DNA of 64,000 bases from Nonomuraea sp. PA05 (lineage in GTDB: Bacteria > Actinomycetota > Actinomycetes > Streptosporangiales > Streptosporangiaceae), in assembly GCF_008086045.1 (NCBI RefSeq), contig NZ_VSEY01000006.1:248001-312000 (forward strand). The letters run 5' to 3'. Of the stretch, positions 18,379 through 27,453 are shown piece by piece (position 1 is the first letter of the stretch; the number at the start of each line of letters is the position of its first letter). The translations under genes and the position numbers were made by a program. Under the pieces are notes generated by a model, which was not told the origin of the DNA, did no database searches, and saw only the letters and a list, made by a program, of their open reading frames with translations.

Positions 18379-18518
18379 ATCTTCACTCCGATTCCAAGGA
18401 ACTTCAGCTTGAAGGCACGAGCGCAGGCGCGGCAGTACCAGCCGCCATCACCTTCGTAGGGCTCCAGATCTTCCTCGCCGCAGTACGGGCAGTGGAAGGG
18501 AACGGCTCGTGTGGTCAT
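18375..18518 (-). CDS. 47-residue zinc-ribbon protein of the sulfite reductase operon
   Basis: The ORF starts MTTRAVPFHCPYCGEEDLEP. Two CxxC pairs (CPYCG, CRACA) predict a zinc or iron-sulfur site, and the protein ends LKFLGIGVKI. It is sandwiched between sir and cysH with 4-nt ATGA overlaps on both sides, so all three are translationally coupled. A small ORF in this position is conserved in Streptomyces sulfur operons. It may be an electron-transfer or assembly accessory; function is not established. Confidence 0.82.
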   Translation of the reverse strand: MTTRAVPFHCPYCGEEDLEPYEGDGGWYCRACARAFKLKFLGIGVKI

Positions 18519-20203
18519 TTCAGGTCGGCCTCGTCTGCTCGCTGAACCCAGTCGGCGAACGACTCGCCTTCCTTCTTCTGGCTGTCGTAGTTGGACACGA
18601 CGCGCGCGACGTAGTCGGGCAGCGCCTTGGCGGTGGTCTTGAGGCCGCGCACCTTCCTGCCGAACCCGGCGTTGACGCCGAGCGAGCCACCGAGGTGGAT
18701 CTGGAAGCCCTCCACCTGGTCGCCGTTCTCGTCCACGACGAGCTGGCCCTTCAGGCCGATGTCGGCGACCTGGATGCGGGCGCAGGAGTTGGGGCAGCCG
18801 TTGAGGTTGATGGTCAGCGGCTCGTCGAACTCGGGCAGCCGCCGCTCCAGCTCGTCGATCAGGTCCATCGCGGTGGCCTTGGTCTCGACGATGGCCAGCT
18901 TGCAGTACTCGATGCCGGTGCAGGCCATCGTCTGGCGGCGGAACGTGGACGGCTTGACCTGGAGGTCGTTGGCCTCCAGCTCGGCCACGATGGAGTCGAC
19001 CCGGTCGGGCGCGACGTCGAGGATGACCATCTTCTGCTCGACCGTGGTACGGACCCGCGTGGAGCCGTGCCGCTCGGCGATGTCGGCGATCAGGTGCAGC
19101 TTGTCGCCGTCGACCCGGCCGACCTTGGGCGCGAAGCCGACGTAGAAGTTGCCGTCCTTCTGCGGGTAGACGCCCACGTGGTCGCGCCGGTTGCTGCGCG
19201 GGAGCTCGGGGGCGGGGCCGTCGGGCAGCTTCTCCTTGAGGTACTCGTCCTCCAGGATCTGCCTGAACTTCTCCGGCCCCCAGTCGTTGACCAGGAACTT
19301 GATGCGGGCGCGGTGACGCAGCCGCCGGTAGCCGTAGTCGCGGAAGATCCCGATGACGCCCTCGTGCACGTCGGCCGCCTTGTCGGGGCTGACGAAGACG
19401 CCCAGCCGCTTGCCCAGCATCGGGTTGGTCGACAGGCCGCCGCCCACCCACAGGTCGTAGCCGGCCTCGCCCTGCTCGTTGACCACGCCGACGAGCGCCA
19501 CGTCGTTGATCTCGTGCACGGTGCAGTGCGCCGGGCAGCCGCTGATCGCCGTCTTGAACTTGCGCGGCAGGTTCGAGTACGCCGGGTTCCCCACGACCCG
19601 CTCGTGGATCTCCGCGATCTGCGGGGTGGCGTCGATCACCTCGTCGACGTCGATCCCCGCCAGCGGGCAACCCATGATCACGCGCGGGGTGTCGCCGCAC
19701 GCCTCGGTGGTGGACAGCCCCACGGCCTCCAGCCGCTCCCAGATGTCCGGCACCGACTCGATCTCCACCCAGTGGAGCTGGATGTTCTGGCGGTCGGTGA
19801 TGTCGGCCGTGCCGCGGGCGTAGTCGTTGGAGATGTCGGCGATCGCCCGGAGCTGGGCCAGGTCGAGCAGGCCGCCGTCGATGCGTACCCGCAGCATGAA
19901 GTAGCTGTCGTCGAGCTCCTCCGGCTCCAGCACCGCCGTCTTGCCACCGTCGATCCCCGGCTTGCGCTGGGTGTAGAGGCCCCACCAGCGCAGGCGGCCG
20001 CGCAGGTCGGCCGGGTCGATCGAGTCGAAGCCCCGCTTGGAGTAGATGTCGATGATGCGCTGGCGGACGTTGAGACCGTCGTCGTTCTTCTTGTTCTCTT
20101 CGTTCTTGTTGAGCGGCTCACGGTAACCGAGAGCCCACTGGCCTTCGCCGCGCGGGCGCTTGTGGTGCCGGCTGGCAGGAGTGCGGCTGGCAGGGGTGCT
20201 CAT
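18515..20203 (-). CDS. sir: Ferredoxin-dependent sulfite reductase (siroheme, 4Fe-4S)
   Basis: A 562-residue assimilatory enzyme that reduces sulfite to sulfide with six electrons. Two Nir/Sir half-domains are visible: ADITDRQNIQLHWVEIE to CGDTPRVIMGCPLAGIDVDE, and the C-terminal half with MACTGIEYCKLAIVETK and NLNGCPNSCARIQVADIGLK. The four cluster/siroheme cysteines are in CTGIEYC and CPNSC. The operon partners cysH and cbiX support sulfite rather than nitrite as substrate. ATG 20203 has GAAGGA 6 nt upstream; that ribosome site lies in the loop of an 8-bp inverted repeat whose stem covers the start codon. Confidence 0.93.
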   Translation of the reverse strand: MSTPASRTPASRHHKRPRGEGQWALGYREPLNKNEENKKNDDGLNVRQRIIDIYSKRGFDSIDPADLRGRLRWWGLYTQRKPGIDGGKTAVLEPEELDDSYFMLRVRIDGGLLDLAQLRAIADISNDYARGTADITDRQNIQLHWVEIESVPDIWERLEAVGLSTTEACGDTPRVIMGCPLAGIDVDEVIDATPQIAEIHERVVGNPAYSNLPRKFKTAISGCPAHCTVHEINDVALVGVVNEQGEAGYDLWVGGGLSTNPMLGKRLGVFVSPDKAADVHEGVIGIFRDYGYRRLRHRARIKFLVNDWGPEKFRQILEDEYLKEKLPDGPAPELPRSNRRDHVGVYPQKDGNFYVGFAPKVGRVDGDKLHLIADIAERHGSTRVRTTVEQKMVILDVAPDRVDSIVAELEANDLQVKPSTFRRQTMACTGIEYCKLAIVETKATAMDLIDELERRLPEFDEPLTINLNGCPNSCARIQVADIGLKGQLVVDENGDQVEGFQIHLGGSLGVNAGFGRKVRGLKTTAKALPDYVARVVSNYDSQKKEGESFADWVQRADEADLK

Positions 20204-20250
20204 TGCGCGTCCTTCGGATCATGGGCGCGCGCAATTCCTCCTGCCTTCAT
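20200..20250 (-). CDS. Possible 16-residue upstream ORF overlapping sir start
   Basis: ATG 20250 opens a frame (MKAGGIARAHDPKDAQ) whose TGA overlaps the sir ATG as ATGA. It spans the SD-sequestering hairpin, so ribosomes translating it would melt the structure. No Shine-Dalgarno sequence is obvious before it, and an AGGAGG lies inside it. Confidence 0.3.
   Translation of the reverse strand: MKAGGIARAHDPKDAQ
20202..20235 (-). promoter_or_regulatory. Hairpin occluding the sir ribosome-binding site
   Basis: ATTGCGCG (20235-20228) pairs perfectly with CGCGCAAT (20209-20202) on the mRNA. The GAAGGA Shine-Dalgarno sits in the loop and the sir ATG in the stem. Confidence 0.5.
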
Positions 20251-20312
20251 CGTCGAAGGGCAGGGCTGGAGAGGATGGAGTGCGACGCGCTCAGCGGTAG
20301 AAATCGATGGGG

Positions 20313-20381
20313 TTAGCGGGCGTCGCAACAGATGGCACTGCGGACACGCTGAAGATCGACGTGTCGTCGACCGACGAGCAT
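20313..20381 (-). CDS. Cysteine-containing leader peptide of the sulfur operon
   Basis: A 22-codon ORF starts MLVGRRHVDLQRVRSAICC and ends in TAA. The RRHVDLxRV core followed by Cys-Cys is the hallmark of actinobacterial putative leader peptides found before sulfur-assimilation genes. In mycobacteria, cysteine-rich upstream ORFs of this kind work as cysteine-responsive attenuators. It lies 110 nt before sir, downstream of a good promoter, on the same strand. Ribosome stalling at the tandem Cys codons when Cys-tRNA is scarce would be expected to raise sir-cysH-cbiX expression (inference). Confidence 0.85.
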   Translation of the reverse strand: MLVGRRHVDLQRVRSAICCDAR

Positions 20382-20402
20382 GGGGTCCGCTGGCATGTTT
20401 CG

Positions 20403-20431
20403 AGAGTACTCTGGCTGTCCGAGTTGTCCAA
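20403..20431 (-). promoter_or_regulatory. Promoter of the leader-sir-cysH-cbiX operon
   Basis: Minus strand: -35 TTGGAC (20431-20426), 17-nt spacer, -10 TACTCT (20408-20403). The predicted start near 20396 leaves about 15 nt before the leader-peptide ATG. Confidence 0.6.
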
Positions 20432-20498
20432 TACCGGGTCCAGAGTGTGGGATAGTGGCCCCCTCTGCCTGCGCTTTCAGGCCTGACGCGGCCTGCCG

Positions 20499-20633
20499 TC
20501 AGCCCTGACGCGGCCAGTCGAGCTCCGACTCCTCGGGCAGCGCCTGCTCCTTGTGCTGGCAGTCGCACCACGAGCCGCCGCGGCAGTCCTCGTGACGTTT
20601 GTCCTTACAGCTCTCGCAGATCACGTAACGCAT
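20499..20633 (-). CDS. 44-residue Cys-rich protein
   Basis: Starts MRYVICESCKDKRHEDCRG, then SWCDCQHKEQALPEESELDW. Five cysteines and two histidines (CxxC, HxxC, CxCxH) predict a small zinc- or Fe-binding fold. ATG 20633 has GGGAG 5 nt upstream, and codon use is normal. It lies divergent from the TIGR03084-like gene and upstream of the sulfur leader region on the same strand. Small proteins of this pattern occur in other actinobacteria; function unknown. Confidence 0.75.
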   Translation of the reverse strand: MRYVICESCKDKRHEDCRGGSWCDCQHKEQALPEESELDWPRQG

Positions 20634-20671
20634 TATTCTCCCAGAACGCCGCTCCGGTTAGGCTGGCGCGC

Positions 20672-21466
20672 GTGGACCTCATGGCCGAGTTGCTCGGCGA
20701 TCTGCGTGCCGAGACCGCGTCCTTCGAAGCCCTGCTCCACCCGCTGGACGACGGCGGCTGGGAGCGGCCCACACCCGCCGAGGGGTGGGCGATCCGCGAC
20801 CAGGTGAGCCATCTGGCCTGGTTCGACGACGCGGCCGTCCGGGCGGCGGGCGATCCGGACGGCTTCCAGGCCTGGGTGAGCGGCTTCACCTCCGTGGACG
20901 ACATCGCGGCCCGGTCGCGTGAGCTGACCCCCGGCGACCTGCACGCCTGGTTCAGTACGTCCCGCGCCCGCAGCCTGGAGGTCTTCGCCACGCTCGGCGC
21001 CCGCGACCGGGTGCCGTGGTTCGGCCCGGCCATGTCGGCCGCCTCGTTCGTCACCGCGCGGCTGATGGAGACATGGGCGCACGGCCAGGACGTGGCGGAC
21101 GCGCTCGGCGTCGTCAGGGAGCCGACGGCGCGGCTGCGGCACGTGGCCACGATGGGCTTCAGGGCTCGCCCGTACAGCTTCGCCGTACGCGGCCTGCCCG
21201 TCCCCGGGGAACCCGTACGGGTGGAGCTGAGCATGCCGGACGGCGACTCCTGGACGGCCGGTCCGGCGGACGCCCCCTCGCTCGTCCGCGGCACGGCCCT
21301 CGACTTCTGCCTGGCCGTCACCCAGCGCATCCACCTGTCGGACACCGGGCTGGAGATCACGGGCGGGCCCGCCCGTGAGTGGATGGAGATCGCCCAGTGT
21401 TTCGCCGGGCCACCCGGAAAGGGACGAGGCCCGCGCTCAGGGATCGATCAGGGTCATTCCGGATGA
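20672..21466 (+). CDS. TIGR03084/MDMPI-family DinB-fold metal-binding protein
   Basis: A 264-residue protein. WAIRDQVSHLAWFDDAAVRA and FVTARLMETWAHGQDVADAL supply the His residues of the DinB/maleylpyruvate isomerase metal site. The region after 160 (RPYSFAVRGLPVPGEPVRVE) is the wing domain of TIGR03084. Such proteins are predicted mycothiol-dependent enzymes of unknown substrate. GTG 20672 gives MDLMAELLGDL; ATG 20681 is an alternative. It follows no clear Shine-Dalgarno sequence. Confidence 0.8.
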   Translation: MDLMAELLGDLRAETASFEALLHPLDDGGWERPTPAEGWAIRDQVSHLAWFDDAAVRAAGDPDGFQAWVSGFTSVDDIAARSRELTPGDLHAWFSTSRARSLEVFATLGARDRVPWFGPAMSAASFVTARLMETWAHGQDVADALGVVREPTARLRHVATMGFRARPYSFAVRGLPVPGEPVRVELSMPDGDSWTAGPADAPSLVRGTALDFCLAVTQRIHLSDTGLEITGGPAREWMEIAQCFAGPPGKGRGPRSGIDQGHSG

Positions 21467-21499
21467 CGCTCACGTCATGATCCGTGACATGCTGTGAGC

Positions 21500-21874
21500 A
21501 TGCGCACAATCCTGAACGTCATCTGGCTGGTGTTCGCGGGTATCTGGCTGGCGATGGGCTACGCGCTGGCGGGGATCATCTGCTGTGTCCTCATCGTCAC
21601 GATTCCGTTCGGCATCGCCTCGTTCAGAATCGCCAAGTACGCGCTGTGGCCGTTCGGCCGCACCGTGGTCCGCGACCCCGACGCCGGCGTCTTCTCCCTG
21701 CTGGGCAACATCATCTGGTTCGTGGTCGCCGGCATCTGGCTGGCCATCGGCCACGTCGTCACCTCGATCCCGCTGTTCATCTCGATCATCGGCATCCCGA
21801 TGGGCGTGGCGAACATCAAACTCATCCCCGTCTCCCTCCTTCCGCTGGGCGCGCGCATCGTCGACAACGACTAG
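21500..21874 (+). CDS. YccF-domain membrane protein
   Basis: A 124-residue protein with two copies of the YccF unit: MRTILNVIWLVFAGIWLAM and SLLGNIIWFVVAGIWLAIGH, each followed by a hydrophobic segment (GIICCVLIVTIPFGIASFRI; SIPLFISIIGIPMGVANIKL). Inner-membrane location is clear; function is unknown in all species. ATG 21500 matches the usual family start. Confidence 0.88.
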   Translation: MRTILNVIWLVFAGIWLAMGYALAGIICCVLIVTIPFGIASFRIAKYALWPFGRTVVRDPDAGVFSLLGNIIWFVVAGIWLAIGHVVTSIPLFISIIGIPMGVANIKLIPVSLLPLGARIVDND

Positions 21875-21931
21875 GGCAGTGCCGGGACGTAAGCTGTCCC
21901 GAAGAGTCACTGCGAAATACCGTTGGGTGCC

Positions 21932-22864
21932 ATGACGTCCACCGATGCGCCTCCCCGGCCCAAGCGCGGGCTCGTCTCCCATGCCCGGGCCAGGCTGAGC
22001 TGGGTGCTCGACACCAACACGTGGGCGATCGTGCGTGCCGCGACCAACGCCGGCGTCACCTACCGCGTCACCGGCCTGGCCGGTGAGGCGGCCTTCTTCG
22101 CGCTGCTGTCGCTGCCCCCGTTCGTGCTGGGCCTGATCGGCGTGCTGGGCAAGCTCGGCACCTGGCTGGGCCCCACCGTCGTCGCCGAGGTGAAGGCCTG
22201 GGTGATCGAGCAGGCGGGGCTGCTGTTCACCGACGACGCGCTGAACAAGGTGATCAACCCGCTCATCACCGACGTGCTCAGCGACGACGCCGGCAAGGTG
22301 TCGATCATCTCGCTGGGCTTCCTGCTGTCGCTGTGGTCCGGCTCCAGGGCCCTGTACGTGTACGTGGACCTCATCTCCGTCGCCTACGGGCTGGGGGAGG
22401 AGCGCGGCATCATCCGCACCCGGCTGATGTCGTTCGGCCTGTACGTCATCGGCCTGATCATCGGCATCATCGTGATGCCGATCCTCGTCGTCGGCCCCAC
22501 CCTGATCAAGGACGCGCTGCCCGCCGACTACGGCATCCTCATCGACCTGCTCTACTGGCCTGTCGTGATCATCGGCTCGGTGCTCTTCCTCACCGTGCTC
22601 TACCACGTGAGCGTCCCGGTCCGCACGAAGTGGTACCGCGAGCTGCCGGGGGCCATCCTGGCGCTGTTCCTTTGGATCGTCTGCGCCGCCGTGCTGCGCG
22701 CCGTCCTGGCGGCCTGGTTCTCGCCCGTCTCGGTGTACGGCTCGCTGGCCGCGCCCATCGCGCTGCTGCTGTGGCTCTACATCACCGCGCTGGCCGTGCT
22801 CATCGGGGCCATCCTGAACGCCGAGGTCGATCGGCTCTGGCCGGGCGTGAGCCGCACCAAATAG
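21932..22864 (+). CDS. YihY/BrkB-family inner membrane protein
   Basis: A 310-residue protein with about six transmembrane helices. Typical blocks are GLAGEAAFFALLSLPPFVLG, KVSIISLGFLLSLWSGSRAL, RLMSFGLYVIGLIIGIIVMP, KWYRELPGAILALFLWIVCA and YGSLAAPIALLLWLYITALA. The family was misnamed RNase BN; its role is probably transport or envelope-related. ATG 21932 is chosen; TTG 21923 would add MGA. It is followed after 39 bp by a kinase gene. Confidence 0.85.
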   Translation: MTSTDAPPRPKRGLVSHARARLSWVLDTNTWAIVRAATNAGVTYRVTGLAGEAAFFALLSLPPFVLGLIGVLGKLGTWLGPTVVAEVKAWVIEQAGLLFTDDALNKVINPLITDVLSDDAGKVSIISLGFLLSLWSGSRALYVYVDLISVAYGLGEERGIIRTRLMSFGLYVIGLIIGIIVMPILVVGPTLIKDALPADYGILIDLLYWPVVIIGSVLFLTVLYHVSVPVRTKWYRELPGAILALFLWIVCAAVLRAVLAAWFSPVSVYGSLAAPIALLLWLYITALAVLIGAILNAEVDRLWPGVSRTK

Positions 22865-22903
22865 CCATTCCGCCGCCGGATCACGTCCGGAATAATCCTC
22901 CCG

Positions 22904-24286
22904 GTGAACGTGCAGCAGCGGGTCGGGCCGTACACCCTCCTCAAGAAGCTCGGGGAGGGTGGGATGGGCGTCGTCCACCTCGCCGAGGATCCTTCGGGGC
23001 GGCGCGTGGCGCTGAAGACGATGCGGCCGGAGCTGGCCGGGCGCGAGGAGTTCAGGCGGCGGTTCGGCAAGGAGACCGAGGCCGCCAGGAGGGTCGCCAG
23101 GTTCTGCACCGCGCCCGTGCTGGACGCCGGCTTCGAAGGGGGCACGGCCTACCTCGTCACCGAGTTCGTCGAGGGCCCCGACCTGTCCTCCGTGGTCGCC
23201 CAGGCCCCGCTGACCGGCTCGAACCTGGAGGCGCTGGCGGTCGGCGTCGCCACCGCGCTGGCCGCCATCCACCAGGCCGGAGTGGTGCACCGCGACCTCA
23301 AGCCGTCGAACGTGCTGCTCAGCCCCGTCGGGCCGCGCGTCATCGACTTCGGCGTCGCCCAGCTCGCCGACGCCCCCGGCGCCGTGGCCACGATCGCCAC
23401 CATGATGGGGACGCCCGCGTACATGTCGCCGGAGCAGGCCAGGGGCGAGCAGGTGAGCCCGGCGGGCGACATCTTCTCCTGGGGCGCCCTGGTGACGTTC
23501 GCGGGCACCGGCAGGCCGCCCTTCGGCACCGGCGGCGTCGCCGAGGTGGTCTACCGCGTCATCAACCACGCGCCCGTACTCGACGGGCTCGACGAGCGCC
23601 TCAGGCCGCTGGTGGAGCGGGCGCTGGACAAGGACCCGGCCCGCCGCCCGACCGCCCAGCAGCTCGTGGACCAGCTACTCGGCCGCACGGGCGTGCCGGT
23701 GGCCGCCGCCACCAAGGCCGTCTCGGAGACCTGGACGCCCATCGTCCGGCCCGCGCGCCCGCCCGCGCCGCCCGCCGCGCGCAGGAAGCCGTGGCTGCCG
23801 ATCGCCGTCGGCGTCCTCGCCGCCGCCGTCGGCGCGGGCGTCACCCTCGCCGCCGTACGCCCCTGGGAGCGGCCCGGCGCGGGCCCCGGCACGCCGGCCG
23901 CCGCCCGCACGGTGGACGCCCTCGGCAGCAGGCTGACCGTCCAGATCGACTCGCTGGTACGCCAGGGCACCAAGGTCCGCCTGCAGTGGACGGTCAAGAA
24001 CGTCGGCACCGAGAACGCGCCCCTGTTCGGCAAGCTCGGCAAGGACGTCTTCGACGAGACCGTCTCGCGCGTCACCATCGTCCCTCCCGGGGTCGGCAAC
24101 CCGCTGTACCCCGCCGTCAAGGACGGCGTCTGCCAGTGCTTCTCCGTCCCCAACACGCCGTTCGACGAGGGCGCGCAGCTTCAGCTCTGGGCCGTCTTCG
24201 AGGGCCTGCCCGAGACCGCCGAGCGGGTCGACGTCAACCTGGGGCCGCTCGGCGCGATCCAGGACGTGGCCGTCACCGACGCCTGA
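22904..24286 (+). CDS. Transmembrane Ser/Thr protein kinase with extracellular domain
   Basis: A 460-residue kinase. The catalytic domain (1-265) has the Gly loop GEGGMGVVHLAE, the Lys in RVALKTMRPE, the HRDLKPSNVLLS loop, DFGVAQ and the MGTPAYMSPEQARG activation/P+1 segment. A Pro/Ala-rich juxtamembrane linker precedes one helix (about 297-318, LPIAVGVLAAAVGAGVTLAA). The outer domain of about 140 residues (LTVQIDSLVRQGTKVRLQW and a Cys pair in GVCQCFS) may sense ligands; it has no PASTA repeats. GTG 22904 is the start. Confidence 0.9.
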   Translation: MNVQQRVGPYTLLKKLGEGGMGVVHLAEDPSGRRVALKTMRPELAGREEFRRRFGKETEAARRVARFCTAPVLDAGFEGGTAYLVTEFVEGPDLSSVVAQAPLTGSNLEALAVGVATALAAIHQAGVVHRDLKPSNVLLSPVGPRVIDFGVAQLADAPGAVATIATMMGTPAYMSPEQARGEQVSPAGDIFSWGALVTFAGTGRPPFGTGGVAEVVYRVINHAPVLDGLDERLRPLVERALDKDPARRPTAQQLVDQLLGRTGVPVAAATKAVSETWTPIVRPARPPAPPAARRKPWLPIAVGVLAAAVGAGVTLAAVRPWERPGAGPGTPAAARTVDALGSRLTVQIDSLVRQGTKVRLQWTVKNVGTENAPLFGKLGKDVFDETVSRVTIVPPGVGNPLYPAVKDGVCQCFSVPNTPFDEGAQLQLWAVFEGLPETAERVDVNLGPLGAIQDVAVTDA

Positions 24287-24349
24287 ACCCCGCCGCACCG
24301 GCCTGCTGATCAGGGAGAAATACACCCCCGACGCATCCGATAAGGTCTA

Positions 24350-24428
24350 GGACTGAGACGCGACTGGCGCATTGGGTGGGATCGACCACCAGGGAGCGAA
24401 AGGAGCGGAGGCCGTGCGCCTGGGTCTT
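24350..24428 (+). promoter_or_regulatory. ZTP (pfl) riboswitch upstream of glyA
   Basis: The conserved pfl-motif elements are present in order: cgactggcg (24361-24369), a GGTGG/CCACC hairpin (24375-24390), the agggagc element (24391-24397), a G/C-rich second hairpin and the terminal gcgcctgggt (24416-24425). This class binds ZMP/ZTP, the folate-stress alarmone, and often controls glyA and other one-carbon genes. glyA starts 28 nt downstream. Confidence 0.8.
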
Positions 24429-24456
24429 CGCAATCGTCAACGATGACAGGAGAGTC

Positions 24457-25707
<1,251 letters not shown>

Positions 25708-25836
25708 CCACGGAACCCGGCCGGCGATGCGCCGTGACGCCGGCCGGCCACGTGCGGGTCCAGAAGCGTCTCCCTGGAGGCCCTCGGCCACGTGCGGCGG
25801 GCGGCGCCTTGCCGGGGCTCTGCCGTAACAGAAAAA

Positions 25837-25881
25837 GAAGCACCCCACCGCGCGGGCTCCCGGTGCGCGGTGGGGTGCTTC
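25837..25881. terminator. 17-bp perfect-stem bidirectional terminator
   Basis: gaagcaccccaccgcgc (25837-25853) pairs with its exact complement (25865-25881) around an 11-nt loop. On the minus strand it is followed by TTTTTCTG, giving a classic intrinsic terminator for the CHRD gene. On the plus strand it also ends glyA transcription. Confidence 0.9.
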
Positions 25882-25993
25882 GTGCGAGCGGGGTGGGCCG
25901 GAGTACCCCGTCGCGGTGGCCGATCGCGGCCCGGAGGACTGGTCCGGATCGGCCGGGAAACGGGGGACGGGACCGAATCGTCCCCCGCGTGGC

Positions 25994-27304
25994 TCAACCG
26001 AGGAAGAGGTAGTCGGCCCCGTACGAGACCCTCGCCTCGGCGCCTGGCTGACACGACCCCGTGGGGGCGACGCCGCCGGTCGTGTTGAGGCGCAGGATCT
26101 GGGTGGCGTGGGCGAGCAGGCCGGTGTTCGCGCCCGCCTGCGTGGCGTCGAGCACCAGCTCGGGGATGTTGCCCCCGTTGGGCGTCCGGCTGACGACGGT
26201 GCCGCGCACCGCGCTGCCGTCCGGGGCGATCCACTGCGGCGGCCCCGACGCGGGTGTGACGAACGAGTGGTCGATGCCGCGCCGCAGCTTGGCCGTCACG
26301 CCGAGCTGGGTGAACCCGAAGCCGCCCGCCGGCAGTTGCGTGCAGGAGTAGATCTGCGAGCCGCGCAGCACGTCGGCGGTGAGCGCGCGCGGGTGGGTGA
26401 ACGCGGCGCCGGAGAGCGGGCCGCGCACGGCGCCGCCGTCGAAGTCGAGCGTGTGCAGGTTCGAGTAGTACGCGCCCGGGTTCGCGGCGATGCGCTTGAC
26501 GATCTTGGTGGTGACCGGCATCACCCCCGCGACGCCGGTCACGTTCTCGGGCAGCCCCTCGGGGGCCGCGAACAGCTCCGCCGCCACCGCGCCGTTCCTG
26601 CCGGGCGCGCCCTTGTGCAGGTGTCCCGCGGTCACCCGGCCGAGCCCGCTCCAGGTGGCCGTGTAGGCGATCGAGGAGCCGTCAGGACGCAGCCACCACG
26701 TGGCCTTGCCGTCCGGATCGCCGCGCCGCTTGCCGTCGTTCTCCGGCACCTCCTGGCCGCCGTTGGCCTGGGAGGAGAGCGTGGCCTGGTCGCTGCCGTG
26801 CAGGACGCCGTTGAGGTCGACGGGCTTGCTCAGCCGGTGGAACTGACCCCGCACCGCGCCCTTGGGGTGGGCGGCGTCGTGCAGGTTGGCGTAGAAGGCG
26901 CCGGGGTCGGCGACGAGCGCCTGGACGAGCTCGTTCGTGGCGGTGACGGTGCCGGTGACGCCGCGCACGGAGGACGGCGGTGACGTGGTGAGGAGGTCGA
27001 GCCGGACGTCGCCGTTGACGCCCCTGGCGCCGGCGTGGACGTGACCGGCGGTGGGGGTGCCGATCTTGTTCCAACGGGCCGCGAACGTCACCTCGTTCCC
27101 GCTGATCTTGAGGACGACGGTCGAGCGGCCGTTCCGGTCGCCGGGGCTGCCGACCTCGTTCGCGCCGCGCAGGCCCGCCGCCAGGTAGATCTCATCCCCC
27201 GAAGTGGACGCGGAAGTGGACGTGGACGCGGACGCGGGAACCGCGGGAGCGGCAACCGCACACGCCCCTAAAGCCGCGTAAATCATGATCTTTCGGATAT
27301 TCAT
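25994..27304 (-). CDS. Secreted CHRD-domain (x2) plus DUF3455 protein
   Basis: A 436-residue exported protein with a signal peptide (MNIRKIMIYAALGACAVAA). Two CHRD domains follow: VTFAARWNKIGTPTAGHVHA to KGAVRGQF (about 40-155), and IAYTATWSGLGRVTAGHLHK to GGAVRGPL (about 175-300). The C-terminal region (YSCTQLPAGGFGFTQLG to RVSYGADYLFLG) matches DUF3455. CHRD domains have a metal-ligand-like HVH/HLH motif; their role is unknown. A predicted ECF-type promoter just upstream matches that of the neighbouring sigma factor. Confidence 0.87.
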   Translation of the reverse strand: MNIRKIMIYAALGACAVAAPAVPASASTSTSASTSGDEIYLAAGLRGANEVGSPGDRNGRSTVVLKISGNEVTFAARWNKIGTPTAGHVHAGARGVNGDVRLDLLTTSPPSSVRGVTGTVTATNELVQALVADPGAFYANLHDAAHPKGAVRGQFHRLSKPVDLNGVLHGSDQATLSSQANGGQEVPENDGKRRGDPDGKATWWLRPDGSSIAYTATWSGLGRVTAGHLHKGAPGRNGAVAAELFAAPEGLPENVTGVAGVMPVTTKIVKRIAANPGAYYSNLHTLDFDGGAVRGPLSGAAFTHPRALTADVLRGSQIYSCTQLPAGGFGFTQLGVTAKLRRGIDHSFVTPASGPPQWIAPDGSAVRGTVVSRTPNGGNIPELVLDATQAGANTGLLAHATQILRLNTTGGVAPTGSCQPGAEARVSYGADYLFLG

Positions 27305-27352
27305 CAGGAAACCCCCGTAAAAGGCTCTATATTCCGGTCGGTACGGCAGGCA

Positions 27353-27378
27353 GTACGCACCGGCGGCCGATGGGGTTC
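27353..27378 (-). promoter_or_regulatory. ECF-type promoter of the CHRD gene
   Basis: Minus strand: TTGAACC (GAACC at 27378-27374), 16-nt spacer, CGTAC (27357-27353). The same two boxes occur before the ECF sigma gene at 28781. Confidence 0.6.
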
Positions 27379-27412
27379 AATCCGCGGACCGGTATTTTTC
27401 CCGGCACACGAA

Positions 27413-27443
27413 AATGCCCTCCCACCAGCGGTGAGAGGGCATT
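27413..27443. terminator. Hairpin terminator after the anti-sigma gene
   Basis: aatgccctc pairs with gagggcatt, extended by cacc/ggtg around an agc loop. It lies 10 bp past the anti-sigma stop on the minus strand. Confidence 0.7.
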
Positions 27444-27453
27444 CCCAGCAGAT

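Noticed and set aside
18375..19985. 536-codon frame covering sir
   Set aside because: Only its last 47 codons (the zinc-ribbon gene) are real; the rest is an out-of-frame reading of sir.
20204..20312. SAM or T-box-type riboswitch before sir
   Set aside because: No conserved SAM-riboswitch cores or T-box sequence seen; the Cys leader peptide explains the region better.
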